This document shows, piece by piece, positions 20,890-33,240 of a stretch of DNA of 64,000 bases; the first letter of the stretch is position 1, and every line of letters begins with the position of its first letter. The stretch covers positions 85,216,273 through 85,280,272 of the forward strand of contig NC_088201.1 in NCBI RefSeq assembly GCF_037126465.1, written 5' to 3'. Under the pieces are notes generated by a model. It saw only the letters and a list, made by a program, of their open reading frames with translations, searched no databases and was not told the DNA's origin. The DNA comes from Ornithodoros turicata. Lineage: Eukaryota; Arthropoda; Arachnida; Ixodida; Argasidae. The translations under genes were made by a program, and so were the position numbers.

Positions 20890-22560
20890 ATTTATTTATT
20901 TCCTTTATTTCTTCCTTTATTAGCAATACAAAACAAAAGAAAACATGTAAGAGATGGGATTGTAGGGTAAACCCGCGACGCAGTCCTAGATACAAAAAAT
21001 AATATAAATAATAATAATAATAATAAAATACTGTCACTGTCTTGTGAGGATACAGCAGAGTAGCAACAAACACACTTTGAAACTACAAACATAAATCTGA
21101 CGTCAAAAATTAACAACACACAAAAAGTAACAACAAGCACACTTCGAAACAGGAAACAAAGTTTGACAACGTCGAAAATTATTTATTGCCGTTAGCAGTA
21201 GAAAAGAACACTTTAACTTCATCTTTAAATTTACGAATGGAAGAAGTCTGATGTGCAACCAAATGCAAAATGTTCCAGACCTCGACATCAAAAAATGCAA
21301 CAGTAAACTGCCCAAAATTGGTTCTGGAAATTGGAAGCTTCAGAGTATGGTTATCTGTACGCAGTGAGTATGGTGATGAATAAAGTTGTAAGGAGATAAT
21401 TGATGAATTGCAGATCCTGCTTATGAATTTATAGACAATAGACAAAATAGATTTGACTTTTGCAAGTGCAAGAAGACCGGGAACAATCATGGTCTAAACA
21501 TCCAGAATATGTGGCTTCCATCAAGGTGCTCATGCAGTAAAACACCCAGAAAATTTGCAGACGAGAATCTATTTATCTCATCGTCCCCCAAAATGCAGTT
21601 TATATTGAGTAGTTGCGATTGCTTCCTGTTAAGGATGAAATGTGATGTACCTAGATTTACTAGCATTTTCAATGTGTCTGTTTGTAGATAACCATGTTGA
21701 ATACCTCAGAAGAACTGCGTTAGCTTTCGAAAACAATGAGCGTGTACCATTAGCCTCGACAAGGATGTTTATAATATAATATAATCCGCATATAATATAC
21801 ATGTAGCTCGTAAATAGTACGTCGTTTACATATACTAGGAAGAGAAATGGGACGAAAACTGACCCCTGTGGAATGCCACTGTTTATTGGCAACATGCTTG
21901 ACTATATTTCACAGATCTGTACATACTGATATCTGCTGTTAAGGTAGCTCTGGGGGACGCCACATACACGATACCTGGGGAGCTTCCTTAGTAGTATGCT
22001 GTGATCAAACAGATCAAAGGTTTTTCTAAGTCAATAAATATTCCCATAGTCAGCAGCTTCTGATCAATGTTTTGTTTTATGTCTTCTGTTGCATTCACAA
22101 AGGTCAACTCCGTTGATTTTACTTTGCAGAAACCAAACTGAAAAGGTGTCAATAACTGGTGACAATCAAAGAAATGCTGCAAGCGCTTTAAGATTATCAT
22201 TTCCACAATCTTGCTTAGGACCAGAAGAATAGCTATAGGTCTGGAGTTCTGAACTCCTTGTTCAGCACCTTTTTGTATATATAGGTATGACCCTTGCTAT
22301 TTTTAACTCTGAGGGATACCCCCTAGCCTCAAACATTTTGTTGACAAGGGTTACCATGGGTTGTGAGAGGAGGCTAAAGTAACCGCCTAACAAATTCAGT
22401 TGAGATCCGATCGTAGCTGACCAAAACTGTTTTTTTTTTTAGTCCGTTAATTAGCTGCTCAATTTCGTGGGGATCTGTAGGAGCAAGCAAAAAGTGTTAG
22501 GTATGTTCCAGTTTGATCATTAGGGTTCGGCTCCGAAAGGCAACTATAGTGGTTTAAACC
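20890..22560 (-). pseudogene. Decayed non-LTR retrotransposon (minus strand)
   Basis: Minus-strand fragments read in order as reverse-transcriptase blocks. At 22206-21988: LLTPFQFGFCKVKSTELTF, then GIFIDLEKP, a damaged first catalytic block. At 21895-21629: SGIPQGSVFVPFLFLVYVND (palm motif). At 21672-21487: FLGVLLHEHLD (thumb). At 21490-21179: a C-terminal segment. The 3' side ends near 20890-21030 in T-rich/(ATT)n simple sequence. Multiple frames and stops show it is dead. The GIPQGSVLGPLLF...YVND pattern is common to several LINE clades, so the clade is not assigned. Confidence 0.7.
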
Positions 22561-23448
22561 TGTTATTTCTAAAGAGTTCGGTCCATGAACAAGCTCGATA
22601 ACATGAACTTGCCTCCATTGGAATGATCCACATTATGTCTACTGCACTAGAACATTTGTTTGTTATATTTAATGTTGTATGGTGGACTGAGGCAGGGGAT
22701 TGCAATGCTCATGGCAGATTTTTGGGATGGTTTATGGTGGGCACTCTAGTGCGTAGAATGGGCAATGTGCACAAGTAAATCAGGCGTTCTCCTCCTACCA
22801 CGTATGGTATCATTATTTCCTCTGAGAAGTTGAGAACAGGCACTGTACCATTATCTGACACTTTGCATATATTTTAACAGTAAGTGAAAGACGTGCACCC
22901 TGCTTTCATAGCAAATAGCAAGCATAACTTCAATCCTTTAAACTTGCGCTAGCATTATGTAGCTTTCACCTTGCGTAGTAATTGGTCCTGAGCGTATTAA
23001 GCATCGTTATTAAACATCAAGGCATGGCAAACACTGCCACCACCTGCTCAAAATCAGCAAAGCCATCACCTGTGAATGAAGAGAATGTAGAAGGCGGCGT
23101 AGACTGCATGCTTCATATGTCAGTCTGACGAAGTAATCGCTTACAATGACATTGGCCAGTACCACTTTGTTTAAAACCGTTTGTTGACGAATGAAGTCTC
23201 CAATTTTTGTTATTTTTGGTGTGTATTTTTTGCAAAAAAATGCGACCAGGGTGGGCCCGCCCATGGACTGTTCATCCGTCGTGACTTGGTTAGTTTTGAG
23301 TATCTTTTTGCATCAACGCAGGGCCAGAGTGGGTACAAGTACACTGTTCATCTGTCGTTACTGACTTAGGTAGTTTTGTTTATATTTTGCATGACGAAAA
23401 CAAAACATTTTCGCACTTTGCCTGCCACAGCGTACACGTTCTGTACAT

Positions 23449-23552
23449 ATTCTATAGAATGCCTAGACAATGTATGAAATGCATTTCACTTCACAATTTG
23501 CCGGCTGATTTCGAATAGTTTTTAAAATGCCTGGGGGGGCATTCTATAGAAT
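23449..23552. repeat. 15-bp inverted repeat ATTCTATAGAATGCC
   Basis: ATTCTATAGAATGCC at 23449-23463 is matched by its reverse complement at 23538-23552. Each arm is itself partly palindromic (TTCTATAGAA). This may be a very small foldback MITE of about 104 bp. Confidence 0.6.
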
Positions 23553-24915
23553 ACCGGATTTAGCACTTTGCCGGTAATATACGTATTATCATGAAGGAAG
23601 TGTCTGCTTCGTGCAACAATCAGTTCAACACATTTATTCTATTACTTTGCATCCCACATAGGTGCCCTTTCAATTTCTTGAGTATTTTGTAGTAAACCTG
23701 TCTTTCCCTTCACTGCTCCTGTCTGCTATTTCTACTGCTATTAATCTTTATACATGTTTTGCCTGTGTGTATGGTTAAACCTTTGCATTTTTCCATGTTC
23801 ATGTTTTATATTTTTGCTGTCCTCCTACTGTTGCACATGCGTGTGGCTGTGTAATTCTCAATTTCTCGCTTCTTCAGCAAATTGTACTCCATGTCATACT
23901 GTTGAGCACAAAACAAGTGAGATGTTTCATAGAACAAATCGATCGCGTGACCTGATGTAATGCAGACATAGTACAGAAATACTTGCGATTAAAATTGCAC
24001 CAGAGTGCTCATTGCATCTGCTTTTTCCAAACAACAAATGGATCACCTACGTTTAATGTTTTAACATAGCAACTTATTGTAAGTGCCCACGTCTTGGGAC
24101 TCGACAACCATGCGTTTTGAAAGCCTCTACAAAGTGTAAAATGCCTTAGACTTGGGAGTGCCCAAAATGAAGACAAACATATGTTGGGCACCACCACCTG
24201 CACTCGGAGCAGGGAATGGCTTATGATCATTCCATGCCATTGTACGTGTTTGCGTGTCAGAATGTCTACAGTTTGTGTAACTAAGCAGACCACTGTTAGC
24301 GAAGTAAGAATCCATCGCCAGGCATCGCTGCTTCTTTAAATACAGGTATCAAATGAGAACCGAGGCGCACCGGCCCACGCCCGAGAGATAGAACCACGAG
24401 ACACGAACGAAAACGGATGCGTGGCCGCACGGAGCGTTTAATTTCATCCTATATCTAGTATATAACCTACCAAATAAAATTCAGTTATCCCGTTACGGAT
24501 TCACTGTGACTACGGTGCTCACAACTGACACTGACATCACACACCACACTGCATCAAACTGTGCACAAATCCGATCATGAGACTAAACAAGTGAACGGCA
24601 TGTGTCTCTTGCTTCTTGAAAATAATGATTCAAAATAAAGATCACGGCGTGGTAATCCAATTCTCTCCTCAACCGTCACCAGCGCAGGCAGCATAACATG
24701 AAACTCCACGTAACATCGGCGTTTCCCGAGGCGCTGTTACACACTTCGGGTTTACGCAGCAGCACAGGTACACAATCACAAGATATCCGAATTCGATCGG
24801 GCACAGCGATGCCTTCCTTGCTCCTTCCTTGAATGATGATATATGATGAGATTCACCAATAACAGAACAAGTAAACACCTAAGCATTTGGCAATGTGACC
24901 CACGGCTTTATCGAC

Positions 24916-24939
24916 ACACACACACACACACACACACAA
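24916..24939 (+). repeat. (CA)n microsatellite
   Basis: A dinucleotide run of about 12 units. Confidence 0.95.
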
Positions 24940-25269
24940 ATAACAGCGTATCAGCTTTCTTGCATGATGACAAGCACACTAAAGAAACATCGTGTCCGTG
25001 CAGTTGTTTCATGGTAAGAAGCATATTTTGGACCGAAAAGCAGAAGAAAAAAGTGCAGCTAAAGTGGCACGTCTGATCAGTCAACACAAAACTCACAAGA
25101 CATTTGGAACTATTTTTTTGCCGCGGGAGTGGTGCTGTCACAAGGGTCATCCGGGTTCGGCCAAGCCACGACGAATGGAAGTTGAGAACTGTTTTTCAGA
25201 ACGGACAACGACACCCCCGTTTGCTGCTATACCACTTGACGACAGCGACCAATCAAATCGGGCGGATTC

Positions 25270-25455
25270 TGAACAGTTCATTTTTAACGGTATATTGTTA
25301 ACCGTAGATTTTTGAGAATGTATTGTTAAAAGTGGATAGTTACGCGGTTTATTTTTAATGGTGGATTCTTAAGCGTATATTCTGGGCGTTTTATTTTTAA
25401 CGGTGGATACTTACGCGATTATTCTTGAGCGTTTATTTTTAACGGTTTCAAATAG
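25270..25455 (-). repeat. Degenerate short-word array, inverted relative to 3922-4086
   Basis: On the minus strand this array repeats the words of 3922-4086: AACCGTTAAAAATAAA, AATCCACCATTAAAAATAAA, CGCTTAAGAAT. Spacing is irregular and no unit is perfectly conserved. Confidence 0.6.
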
Positions 25456-26455
25456 GTTACATTCGTTTCTTCCACTGCATTATGAATTCTGACGAAATGT
25501 TGGGAACGCGTGCGTAAAAAAGCTTTCATGAATACTAAACAATGTGAGGGTTAAATAACGCCCCGAGTTATCGAAAGTTGGCTTTGCCGAATCATTTCGA
25601 ACAGCAGTGAGTTTCCAAGAAACAACAATGCCATTGCTGAGGTGTACAAGCTTTCCTCCTCCTTGTCCCAACACAAGCGAGCTACTGGTTGTCCGTTTCG
25701 AAGATTCACTGCCTGAGGGTTCTTCCAATCATCCGTTTGCAGGGCACCTAAGCAACACAATAACACTATTGTACTCTGTTTTTCGCGTTTGCTTTGTTTT
25801 TGCATCATCTCAGGACCGAGGCAGTGGGATGGAGAATGGTACACTAACGACGGTTTCCTCTTGCGACATCGATCCCACTGAATTGTTCCCCTGGTTCGTT
25901 ATTCGTTTCTTCGACTAATGAGACATGTCGGCGCGGCCACAAACGCAGCTGCTCCTCCAGCCTGGGAAAATGGTTGTTTTCTTGCAATCACGTTGTGTTC
26001 AGGTTACGACCACACATAACGATGATATATACGTTTTCTTTTTCTTTTTTTTTTTTTGGCATTTACAGAACTTTTATAAAAAACTTATGAGAGCAGCACA
26101 GATTTCGTTGTTGCAGTTTAGTTCTACGACCAGGCGGACATTCTCTGGAACAGAGTATGTAACTTCAAGATGACTAATTACCTGTAATTTCGTGCAAAAG
26201 CGAGATAACAGAACGGGAGACATTCCTCGTTGAAATCCATTCTATCTTTTAAAATGAAGAAAAGAGCGCGTGCCGTGAAATATCCATCCCTGAATTTCGG
26301 TATGCAAATCAGCTGAAACAGAAAACGCGCCCCTCAGGAGCACATCACCCTCGCCGACGGAGCCTTATCGGAGCCGGAAAGCGGTTTATCTGGCGAGCTC
26401 AGCGGCACATTTTTCAATCATCTCCATCGCTCCAAATCACGTGGCCCTCTGACGT
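25456..26455. other. No assignable gene; possible gypsy 3' flank
   Basis: Overlapping frames of about 82-103 codons at 25480-25918 lack recognisable motifs. The last few hundred bases may be the far side of the gypsy copy interrupted by the LINE, but no coding or LTR edge confirms this. Confidence 0.25.
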
Positions 26456-28895
26456 GAAGATGATGATGATGGTTAGGGGTTTTTTTGGCGCATCGACAAC
26501 TGTGGCCATAATGCGCCAAATGCTTGTGAGTACATGGAACTGAGTTAAAAATATACCGATGTAATTAAACAAAAACTATGTTTGTAAATAAAACTGAGAC
26601 TGTGGTAGTCTAAAATGGACAAGTGAAAACCTCAAAGCTTATTGAGAATATTAATGTGTTGTAAAAAGTGGAATACTTTTTGAAATGGCACAAATGGTAC
26701 ATCACCCGGCAACATGGTCGGGTGGAATGGCAGGAAATACTTATAAAATTGTGGAAAGTGTACCTTGCGTTGCTCCTCAAAAGAGAGGGGGGGGGGATAT
26801 GTTAATGCAAAAGAGGGACATGTACAGGGAATGTGTAAAACGGTCAGCTGAACTCCATAATGCACACATTCAGGAGGGTCCTCACGTCGGAGTAAGAAGC
26901 CATGAGTCAAGTAGGTGTGTCCAATTCTCAGTCGAGAGGTTAAGGGGTTTTGCAAACGGTTTGATTGACTTGGCATGGGTTTTCTCACATATGGTTTTGT
27001 CATGTGCAACTTGTTATCATTTTGTGTGGTCCAAAATTCCTGCCACTTATGATTGATTGCCTTCCTCAGCAGGGGTCTCAAATCCTGATGAGGGAAGCCA
27101 GCAGGAGTCATCTCTCCCAAGAGAGCGGCCTCAGCAGCAGCCCGGTCAGCCTTTTCATTCCCCTGTATGCCTACATGACTGGGTACCCAACAAAGGGTCA
27201 GGCGATGACCCCTGTTGAGCACTGTGCTGGCAAGACATCGCGCTTGCTGGACAAGAGTGTTTTTTGTTCGTTGCAGTCCACAAACGGCGTGCAGAGAGCT
27301 GAGCGAATCTGTGTAGGCTACGGATGATTTAATTCCAGTTTCAAGGATGAAGTGCAGTGCTAGCATCAGCCGAATGATTTCAGCGCTGAAAATTGAAAAG
27401 TTCTGATGTAAGCAGCTAGCCTTTGTGACATTCTCTGTCACCATGGCGCCCAATACACCGACTTCGTCCTTCGATCCATCTGTATAGAAGGCAGCATAGT
27501 CGCCGAAAGTTTCCCTCAAAGTCCCAAACTCCTGCTTCCAAACTACAGTGGTTGTATTTCTCTTGTCGTACCTTGTTAAACAAATGTTTGGCGGTATAAC
27601 TAGCTGCCATGGAGGTATACTCTCGTTACATTTTGAAAGTGAAGAACTATGGAGCGTAAAACCGTACAATTCAGCATTCTGCCGTGTTTGCAAACTAAAT
27701 AGACGAATGACTCTTGGCTTGTTCAGGAACATTTGTTCAAAACGAGTCTCCCTAACACATGACAGTGCAGCGTGTTCTGCGTAGCTGGAAATTTTTAGTG
27801 CATAGAGGATCCCAAGGTAGGCCCGTCGTCTTTCGAGAGACCACTCATTGCTGGCACATAGAGACTTTGCAAAGGCGATGTTCCGAATGATCCCAGGATT
27901 AATCGCAATGCCTGGTGGTGGACATGATCTATGCTTTTCAGAGCTGACTGCCGGGCTGACCCGTACACTATGCACCCGTAGTCAAGTTTAGCCCTGGCAA
28001 CACAGGTGTAGACGATGTGCAGTGTTTCACGGTCTCCGCCCCAGGATCTGTGGACGATAATCTTAAGAAGGTTCAAAGCCCTCACATATCTAGTTTTCAA
28101 TTCCTTGATGTGGGGAACAACTGTAAGTTTTTTGTCAAAAATGACACCAATGAATTTGTGTTCGCTCTGCACAACAACTTCAAGACGGTTCATTGTAAGC
28201 GAGGGATCGGGGAACATCCCTCTGGCTCTCGAAAATGGGACACAGACATTTTTTTTCAGCTGAGAACTTGAAACCGTTCTCATTTGCCCACTTCACGAGA
28301 TTATTGATGGTGAGTTGAGGTTGTCTCTCACATCTCGATATGTTAGCAGAAGGGCATGGAATTTGGACATCATCGACATATAGAGAGTATGTAACGGAAG
28401 GGGTGATGACGTTTGAAATGGAGTTCATTTTAACAATAAACAGAGTGACACTGAGCACATATCCTTGTGGGACTCCATTTTCTTGTACAAATGGGCGTGA
28501 CAGCGTTGCGCCAAGCTTGACCCTAAAGATGCGTCCCCGAAGGAACAAATCTCGAAGGATACCATACCGCCACGTGGTATCGTAAGCCTTCTGCAGATCG
28601 AAGAAAACCGACACGCAGTGCTGCCTTCTCACAAACGCTCTTCTAATGGACGTTTCCAAGCGAACAAGATGGTCAATAGTGGAACACACCGCTCGGAACC
28701 CACATTGGCATTTATCTAATAACCCATTTTGTTCAAGGTAGTGCACCAGACGATGACTGACAATTCGCTCGAATGTTTTCCCTAGGCAGCTCGTGAGGGC
28801 TACAGGCCTGTAGCTTGATGGATTTGAGTGATCATTCCCTTGTTTCAGCAATGGAATAACTGTAGCCATCTCCCATCGGTGTTTTGGCTTTGCCT
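26456..28895 (-). pseudogene. I-type LINE: reverse transcriptase plus RNase H, 5'-truncated
   Basis: The minus-strand reading order is as follows. Reverse transcriptase (28869-28180): ATVIPLLKQG, SYRPVALTSCLGKTFERIV, FFDLQKAYDTTW, then YSLYVDDVQI with the YVDD catalytic pair. Thumb (28283-27795). Long frame (27975-26632) with a complete RNase H layout: AAFYTDGSKDE, SAEIIRLMLAL, YTDSLSSLHAV and WVPSHVGIQGNEKAD. A final Cys/His segment sits near HYGVQLTVLHIPCTCPSF. A cellular-type RNase H after RT is characteristic of the I superfamily. At least two frameshifts separate the blocks, so it is inactive. The 3' end is (GATGAT)n at 26459-26470 beside the GGCGCA motif. The 5' truncation falls in RT, where it abuts gypsy integrase at about 28890. 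Confidence 0.88.
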
Positions 28896-29309
28896 ATACA
28901 ACAACGGCTGGCGCCCACGTCTTGCTGAAGGTGTCGTAGAGTGTGACGTTGGAGTTTCTTTCAAGATCCGGTGTGCTCTTTGAGGATCGATCGTAGCAGA
29001 ACTTTTGCTGTCTTCGCATTTTTTCCAGAATTCGTTTGACAGCTGTGGGTGGAACGACTCGCGGTTCCAATAGCTTTGCACTCGTGGGAAAGAGAGTCCT
29101 TTTCGTTTTACACATGAGTCGTTGTGTTGGTGACTTCAGAATGTATCTCTTGGAGTGTTCCTCCACTCCAGGATTGCGTAGAAAAATTTGTCCTCCGTTT
29201 TTGTCTTCCGCAGAAGTTGTTTTGCTTGGCGCACCGTTCTTTCGGCCATCCCATTTGATCTAGGGTGGTATGGGCTGGAGTAGACGTATTTCACTTGCAT
29301 TCTGGTTAA
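28890..29309 (-). pseudogene. Ty3/gypsy integrase, C-terminal part
   Basis: The frame ending at 29136 contains VKYVYSSPYHPRSNGMAERTV, the SPYHPxSNGxAE block that carries the third acidic residue of a gypsy integrase. It continues FYAILEWRNTPRD. A shifted frame (29166-28894) continues SPTQRLM, LLEPRVVPP and W-x-PAVV, the beginning of a GPY/F-type C-terminal domain. The upstream half of the integrase is at 34967-36755, 5.66 kb away across a TTAA-flanked insertion. The reading frame is exactly contiguous if one TTAA is counted. The 3' end is cut by the I-type LINE. Confidence 0.85.
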
Positions 29310-29631
29310 AGGGACTCTGACCAGAAGTTCGACAAATCTTTCGTTTGCATCTAATACGAAGGTATAATATGCCTCCAAGCCACACGCGAAATATTTTGGC
29401 TGTGCGCGGCGGCAAAGTTTGCCAAACGGGGAGCTGAAAACTGGCTTCGCTTTTCCTCCTCAACTCGCGCAATCGGGGCCGAAATCTAGCCTCTTTGTAG
29501 TGGACATCCGCCAATTTCCGTGTGCGTGACGAAAGCACGGGGTCCACGTTTCATTGGGCGCCCGGACCGGAAGTTATGTTGTTAGTGAGTTTGTGAGAGC
29601 GCCGGCATCCGTCCGGAAAGCGATCTTCAGT

Positions 29632-29817
29632 ATGGACGTCGAAGGAAGAAATGCGGAGACTTCGAGCCCGGAACTTCTTTCTGACCTTTCTGCGATCGAG
29701 AAGAAAATTCTGCGTGCTGAACAGCTCGGTAGGCTTTCGAAACGTCGCCGATGCCGCGAATGCGAGACGAAGTTAGAGCTCTACGAACATCGGTCACAGA
29801 TGGAGCAAACAGCATGA
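29632..29817 (+). CDS. Small open frame in the TTAA element (unknown)
   Basis: From the ATG at 29632 there are 61 codons to a TGA. The product is strongly charged and probably helical: SPELLSDLSAIEKKIL, then LGRLSKRRRCRECETKLELYEHR, with a basic patch and a single CxxC-like pair (CRECE). It sits about 320 bp inside the left terminus on the plus strand, in a GC-rich promoter-like setting. A CAG|GTAAGC donor-like site follows the stop, so it could be a 5' exon whose frame I have misjudged. I do not recognise it, and nothing on the right side clearly continues it. It may be a fragment of the element's own protein. Confidence 0.35.
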   Translation: MDVEGRNAETSSPELLSDLSAIEKKILRAEQLGRLSKRRRCRECETKLELYEHRSQMEQTA

Positions 29818-30583
29818 GTCGCCTGTCTTCAGGTAAGCGATGAGCTTTTTAACGCACACTGTGATCGAACACGTAAACGTTCTCTGAAATTTCGTGTTCT
29901 GATATTTAATGCGCACTTGCTGTTCATGGTGCCGGTGTGGCTGGTGTGTCATAATGCCGAAGGAGATCGAATGCTTGTGCAGCCAGGAGCTCGAAAACAC
30001 TGCGGAATGACTGTAGTATGAGTGCATTACAACCCACGAAGATTTCCAACTTCTATGCTTCAATATGACTGTCCTGAAGGTCGCATATTGAACTCCGTGG
30101 GCAGCGCGAACCTATGAGCGACTATATTCACAAGTAAGTCACATGTGTCCTTGTCGAACGATGTTAAAATTTGGGCGCCCAAAACTGGTTTGGTCCTGCA
30201 TTAAAGTCGTTAAAAACTTCAGTACAGGGCGCAGCACATAAAAAGACTATACAGTACACAACTCTGAACTGGAGAAAACTAATAGAGGCAAATTTGTAAT
30301 TGTCAGTGTGCTGTGTCCTGAGTCACGTTTTTATGCATTGCCCTGTGCATAAGGTTTTAGCATAGGTTTTTAGCGATATTGAGTGTTCTTGATTGTCGAT
30401 TCAGTGAAAAGTAAAACAATGTAAACAAAGTAAAGCAATGAACACAGCATGTGTAGTAATGTACATGGTGTGGGCAGGTAAACTGCAGTTGCTCTTAGGT
30501 ACATGTAGAAATGACACTGCACACACGCTGTACTGTAACCGGTTACCTATTTGCCTAAACTATATTTTATGTACATCTGTGTA

Positions 30584-30618
30584 GATGATGAAGAGACACT
30601 GCGTATCGCCAGTTTGCA
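30584..30618 (+). CDS. Candidate first exon with C-x4-C pair
   Basis: MMKRHCVSPVCK ends at a strong AAG|GTGAGT donor. A short N-terminal exon with C-x4-C resembles the start of a THAP domain, and an intron there would be typical. No second THAP exon could be identified downstream, so the assignment is speculative. Confidence 0.3.
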
Positions 30619-31163
30619 AGGTGAGTATGGCACAAGCTTGGGAAAAACAAGAGCATGGTCATTCCAGCCTGTGTAGTGAAGAGGGTCTGGCAAGCCTTTC
30701 CCACAGAAAATGGCTTCAAGTACACAGGCTTCAAGTACCCAAGATCCTAACTGGGGGTACCTCTTCGCACAGCTCGTCTATCGTATTTAAAATAATTCAG
30801 CATCTGTATTTGGGATGATTTATAGCTCTCAGGATGATGCATGGTTCACGAGTTCAATATGTTGTGTTGAAACACAACATTAGTCCTTTTTAATGAGTCT
30901 TGCGGAACGATAGATGAGCACTCCTTTCGTGACATTGTGTACCATTGCTACAGTGAACAATTTCTTGAGCAAGACTGATGAACGAACAAAAAACAGAGTC
31001 TGTCTTCCAAATATGTATGTTCCTTGTAACTTCCGTATTTGTTAAGTGACCCATGTTGATGTCCCCCCTCATGTAATGCCTGCGAGGGCCTTTGAGATAT
31101 ATTCATAAATAAATAAATATCAAAACTGGAAACAGATGTAACACCTATCCTCTCTTTGTGTTG

Positions 31164-31215
31164 ATGATGATGATTGGAGTTTTAATGGCGCATTGACAAC
31201 ACAGGTCATAACCTC
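31164..31215 (+). repeat. LINE/SINE 3' end motif, copy 3
   Basis: (GATGAT)n followed by GGAGTTTTAATGGCGCATTGACAAC and AGGTCATA. It is the same arrangement as the 3' end of the I-type LINE at 26456, and probably an independent truncated insertion. Confidence 0.55.
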
Positions 31216-31426
31216 TCTTTGTGTGAATGATACATAAACATTCTCAGAAGATTTGTACATAGTCACACTTTGCCACATTTTGCCTAAAGCCTAGTTCCAC
31301 CTCTTACATCATCTCCACATCTTCAATCCCCAAAGCAGTACAAGGCTAAAGTAATCAGCTACTACATAAAAAGGAGGAGGGGGAGGAAAACAAAAGCTGG
31401 CACATCTAAAATTCGAAGAAACCCTG

Positions 31427-32060
31427 GTGCTTTCACGGGGCTACTCACGGCTCAGTCCTGGATCAGATCCCGATGGAAAACAGCTTTTCTTAGCCTCAGT
31501 GATAGATTCCCTTGATTGCACTGACTGTGAGGCACAACTCATTGGCTTGGTGGCAAGTGGACTTGCGTCTGATAGTACAATTTGGAATAAAGGGAGCAAG
31601 GAACATCTCTCTACGGTCTTAAGAAGTATATCAACATTACCTGTCAAGGTACAGTATTTCATGTTGCTTTCAGTAAGTACAACGCTCCTCATAGCAGTTA
31701 CCATTCGTGTTGGGAAAGCATGCTGAAGTTAGCTCAGGCAGTGCATCCAGAACTGTGAATCAGGTTCATAGAGAGCGCCTGGTGAAAGGGACAGCAACAG
31801 TGTCCAGTAAAGACTCTCCAGGTATTTTGTGCAGGTTTGGGGGTCACACCTTTTAATAGTGTTGATGGAAAGCAGGGTGTGTGAAACACTGACCTCTGGT
31901 AGATAAATTCTTATTCATAACCAGGTACCCATGTTCTAGTAATCTAGAAAAAGCCTTGGCTCTCTTGGAGGAAATTGCTAATGAGTCTGAGTGTCTTTTG
32001 TGGAAACAGGTTGTAACTGCCTTTCTATCCACCCTTCTTAGTTTCCCTAGCAAAAGCAAA
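31427..32060 (+). other. Possible exon pair of an unknown TE protein
   Basis: Two plus-strand open stretches end in comparable segments: PVKVQYFMLLSVSTTLLIAV (about 31643-31700) and PSKSKHVMLYTISDASTLIA (about 32044-32103). The first begins with a polar segment, SRGYSRLSPGSDPDGKQ, and the second with LEKALALLEEIANESE. Their similarity suggests related exons or an internal duplication. I recognise no domain, and splice borders (CAAG|GTACAG at about 31649) are only tentative. They lie within the TTAA element, so a role in its own protein is possible. Confidence 0.25.
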
Positions 32061-32212
32061 CATGTAATGCTGTACACCATATCTGATGCTAGCACACTAA
32101 TTGCGTTGAGTGTTCTCAGGCTTCTGAAATGGAGCTACCTCGTACATACGATGTGCCATGTCGGCAAGAACATAAATCAGACTGCAATGGTAGACTAATT
32201 CAGTCTTGGTTA

Positions 32213-32420
32213 GTTAAGCTAAGCACTAGTAGCCCTGTCAATGTCCCTTGTGTGCTCTTTTAGTCTTGTCCCGCGTCTTTTGTCTATCTTGCCAATGTAG
32301 GTTGCATCACATTCTATGCACTCAACTTGATTTGCACAGTCAAAATGCCTGATGGGCACAGTGCCCTCCAAATAGCGTATGAAATACGTTGGATGAAAGG
32401 AATGCGCACCACCAATTTGA
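32213..32420 (-). pseudogene. GIY-YIG endonuclease remnant (Penelope-like)
   Basis: The minus strand reads VECIECDATYIGK, then about 12 residues, then RLKEHTRDIDRA. This is the C-x2-C...YIG...RxxEH arrangement of the GIY-YIG nuclease that ends Penelope-like retroelements. A frameshift lies just upstream near 32350, and there is no preceding reverse transcriptase, so it is a short dead fragment. It sits inside the TTAA element and is therefore either part of the original cargo or a later insertion. Confidence 0.6.
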
Positions 32421-32841
32421 CTCCTTTGATGTTGTTTTTGATTGTTCTCTGTTGTAGGGATGATGCCACCTGGATAGGCAATGAAATGTTTACTCTCTTT
32501 ATTCTTAATTGTTGTGTTAAGCCGGTGTTCTCAGTAAAGGATTTTACATTATGAACTTTGTTTGAATGATGATTAGTGGCGAGCTTCATACCCTGGGCCA
32601 CTACTCTAACAATTGCTTGTGGTAGTGTGGCGAAATGGAATAACGAGCCTTGTAAACAATGTACTTGGAAATATATTTATTTATCTCTCATAGGTTGAAG
32701 AACCCAGTGTGGGGTTACATAACGGAGGGGCATGTAATCATACAAGACCGATCACCAAAAGGCCTTGCTTTTGACTAGATTAAAATGTGAAGCGATTGTA
32801 ACATAAGAAATGCTGCATGGTGGCGATATGATAGGTTCTCC

Positions 32842-33240
32842 TCACGAGTTGTCACCACGGTTACGGTTAGTTGAGAAACTGCATATCCAGGTCGCGGGAT
32901 CAAATTTTAATTCGGCTACTTTGGCCAACATGCGAGCATAAAGCACAGTGTCAAAAGCCCTTACAAAATAAAAAAATACTACATCTACGTGGACCCAGAA
33001 ATCAAGACAGTTCAAAATGCTGTGAACGAATTCCACTACGTTAGTTTTGCCTGAATACCCTTTTCTAAAGCCATGCTGGAATTTTTAAAAATAAATCGAC
33101 ACACTCAACCTGGTTGACAACGTGGTAGTACATAATGTGATCCATTAGTTTACAGGGAACCCTAAAAAGTGGAGCTGGTTAATAGATAGAAGGAGCATAG
33201 TTGTCACCTCTTCCGAAGACAGGAATCAGCTTGAGACCTA
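32842..33240 (-). pseudogene. LINE reverse transcriptase fragment
   Basis: The minus strand reads HGFRKGYSGKTNVVEFVHSI across a stop/frameshift, then VDVVFFYFVRAFDTVLYARML, a degraded first catalytic block with the AFDTV core, and PATWICSFSTNR. This corresponds to fingers and early palm of a LINE RT. Nothing of the second catalytic block remains. It is an old, short insertion inside the TTAA element, or a neighbour of the Penelope remnant. Confidence 0.65.

Larger units (their letters stand above)
22561..25269. other. Long stretch without assignable gene
   Basis: Frames are short and unsupported on both strands. Only a small inverted repeat (23449-23552), a (CA)n tract and scattered AT-rich sequence are visible. 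Confidence 0.3.

Noticed and set aside
22561..25269. Search for a host gene in the quietest stretch.
   Set aside because: No frame with domain, splice pattern or conserved composition was found.
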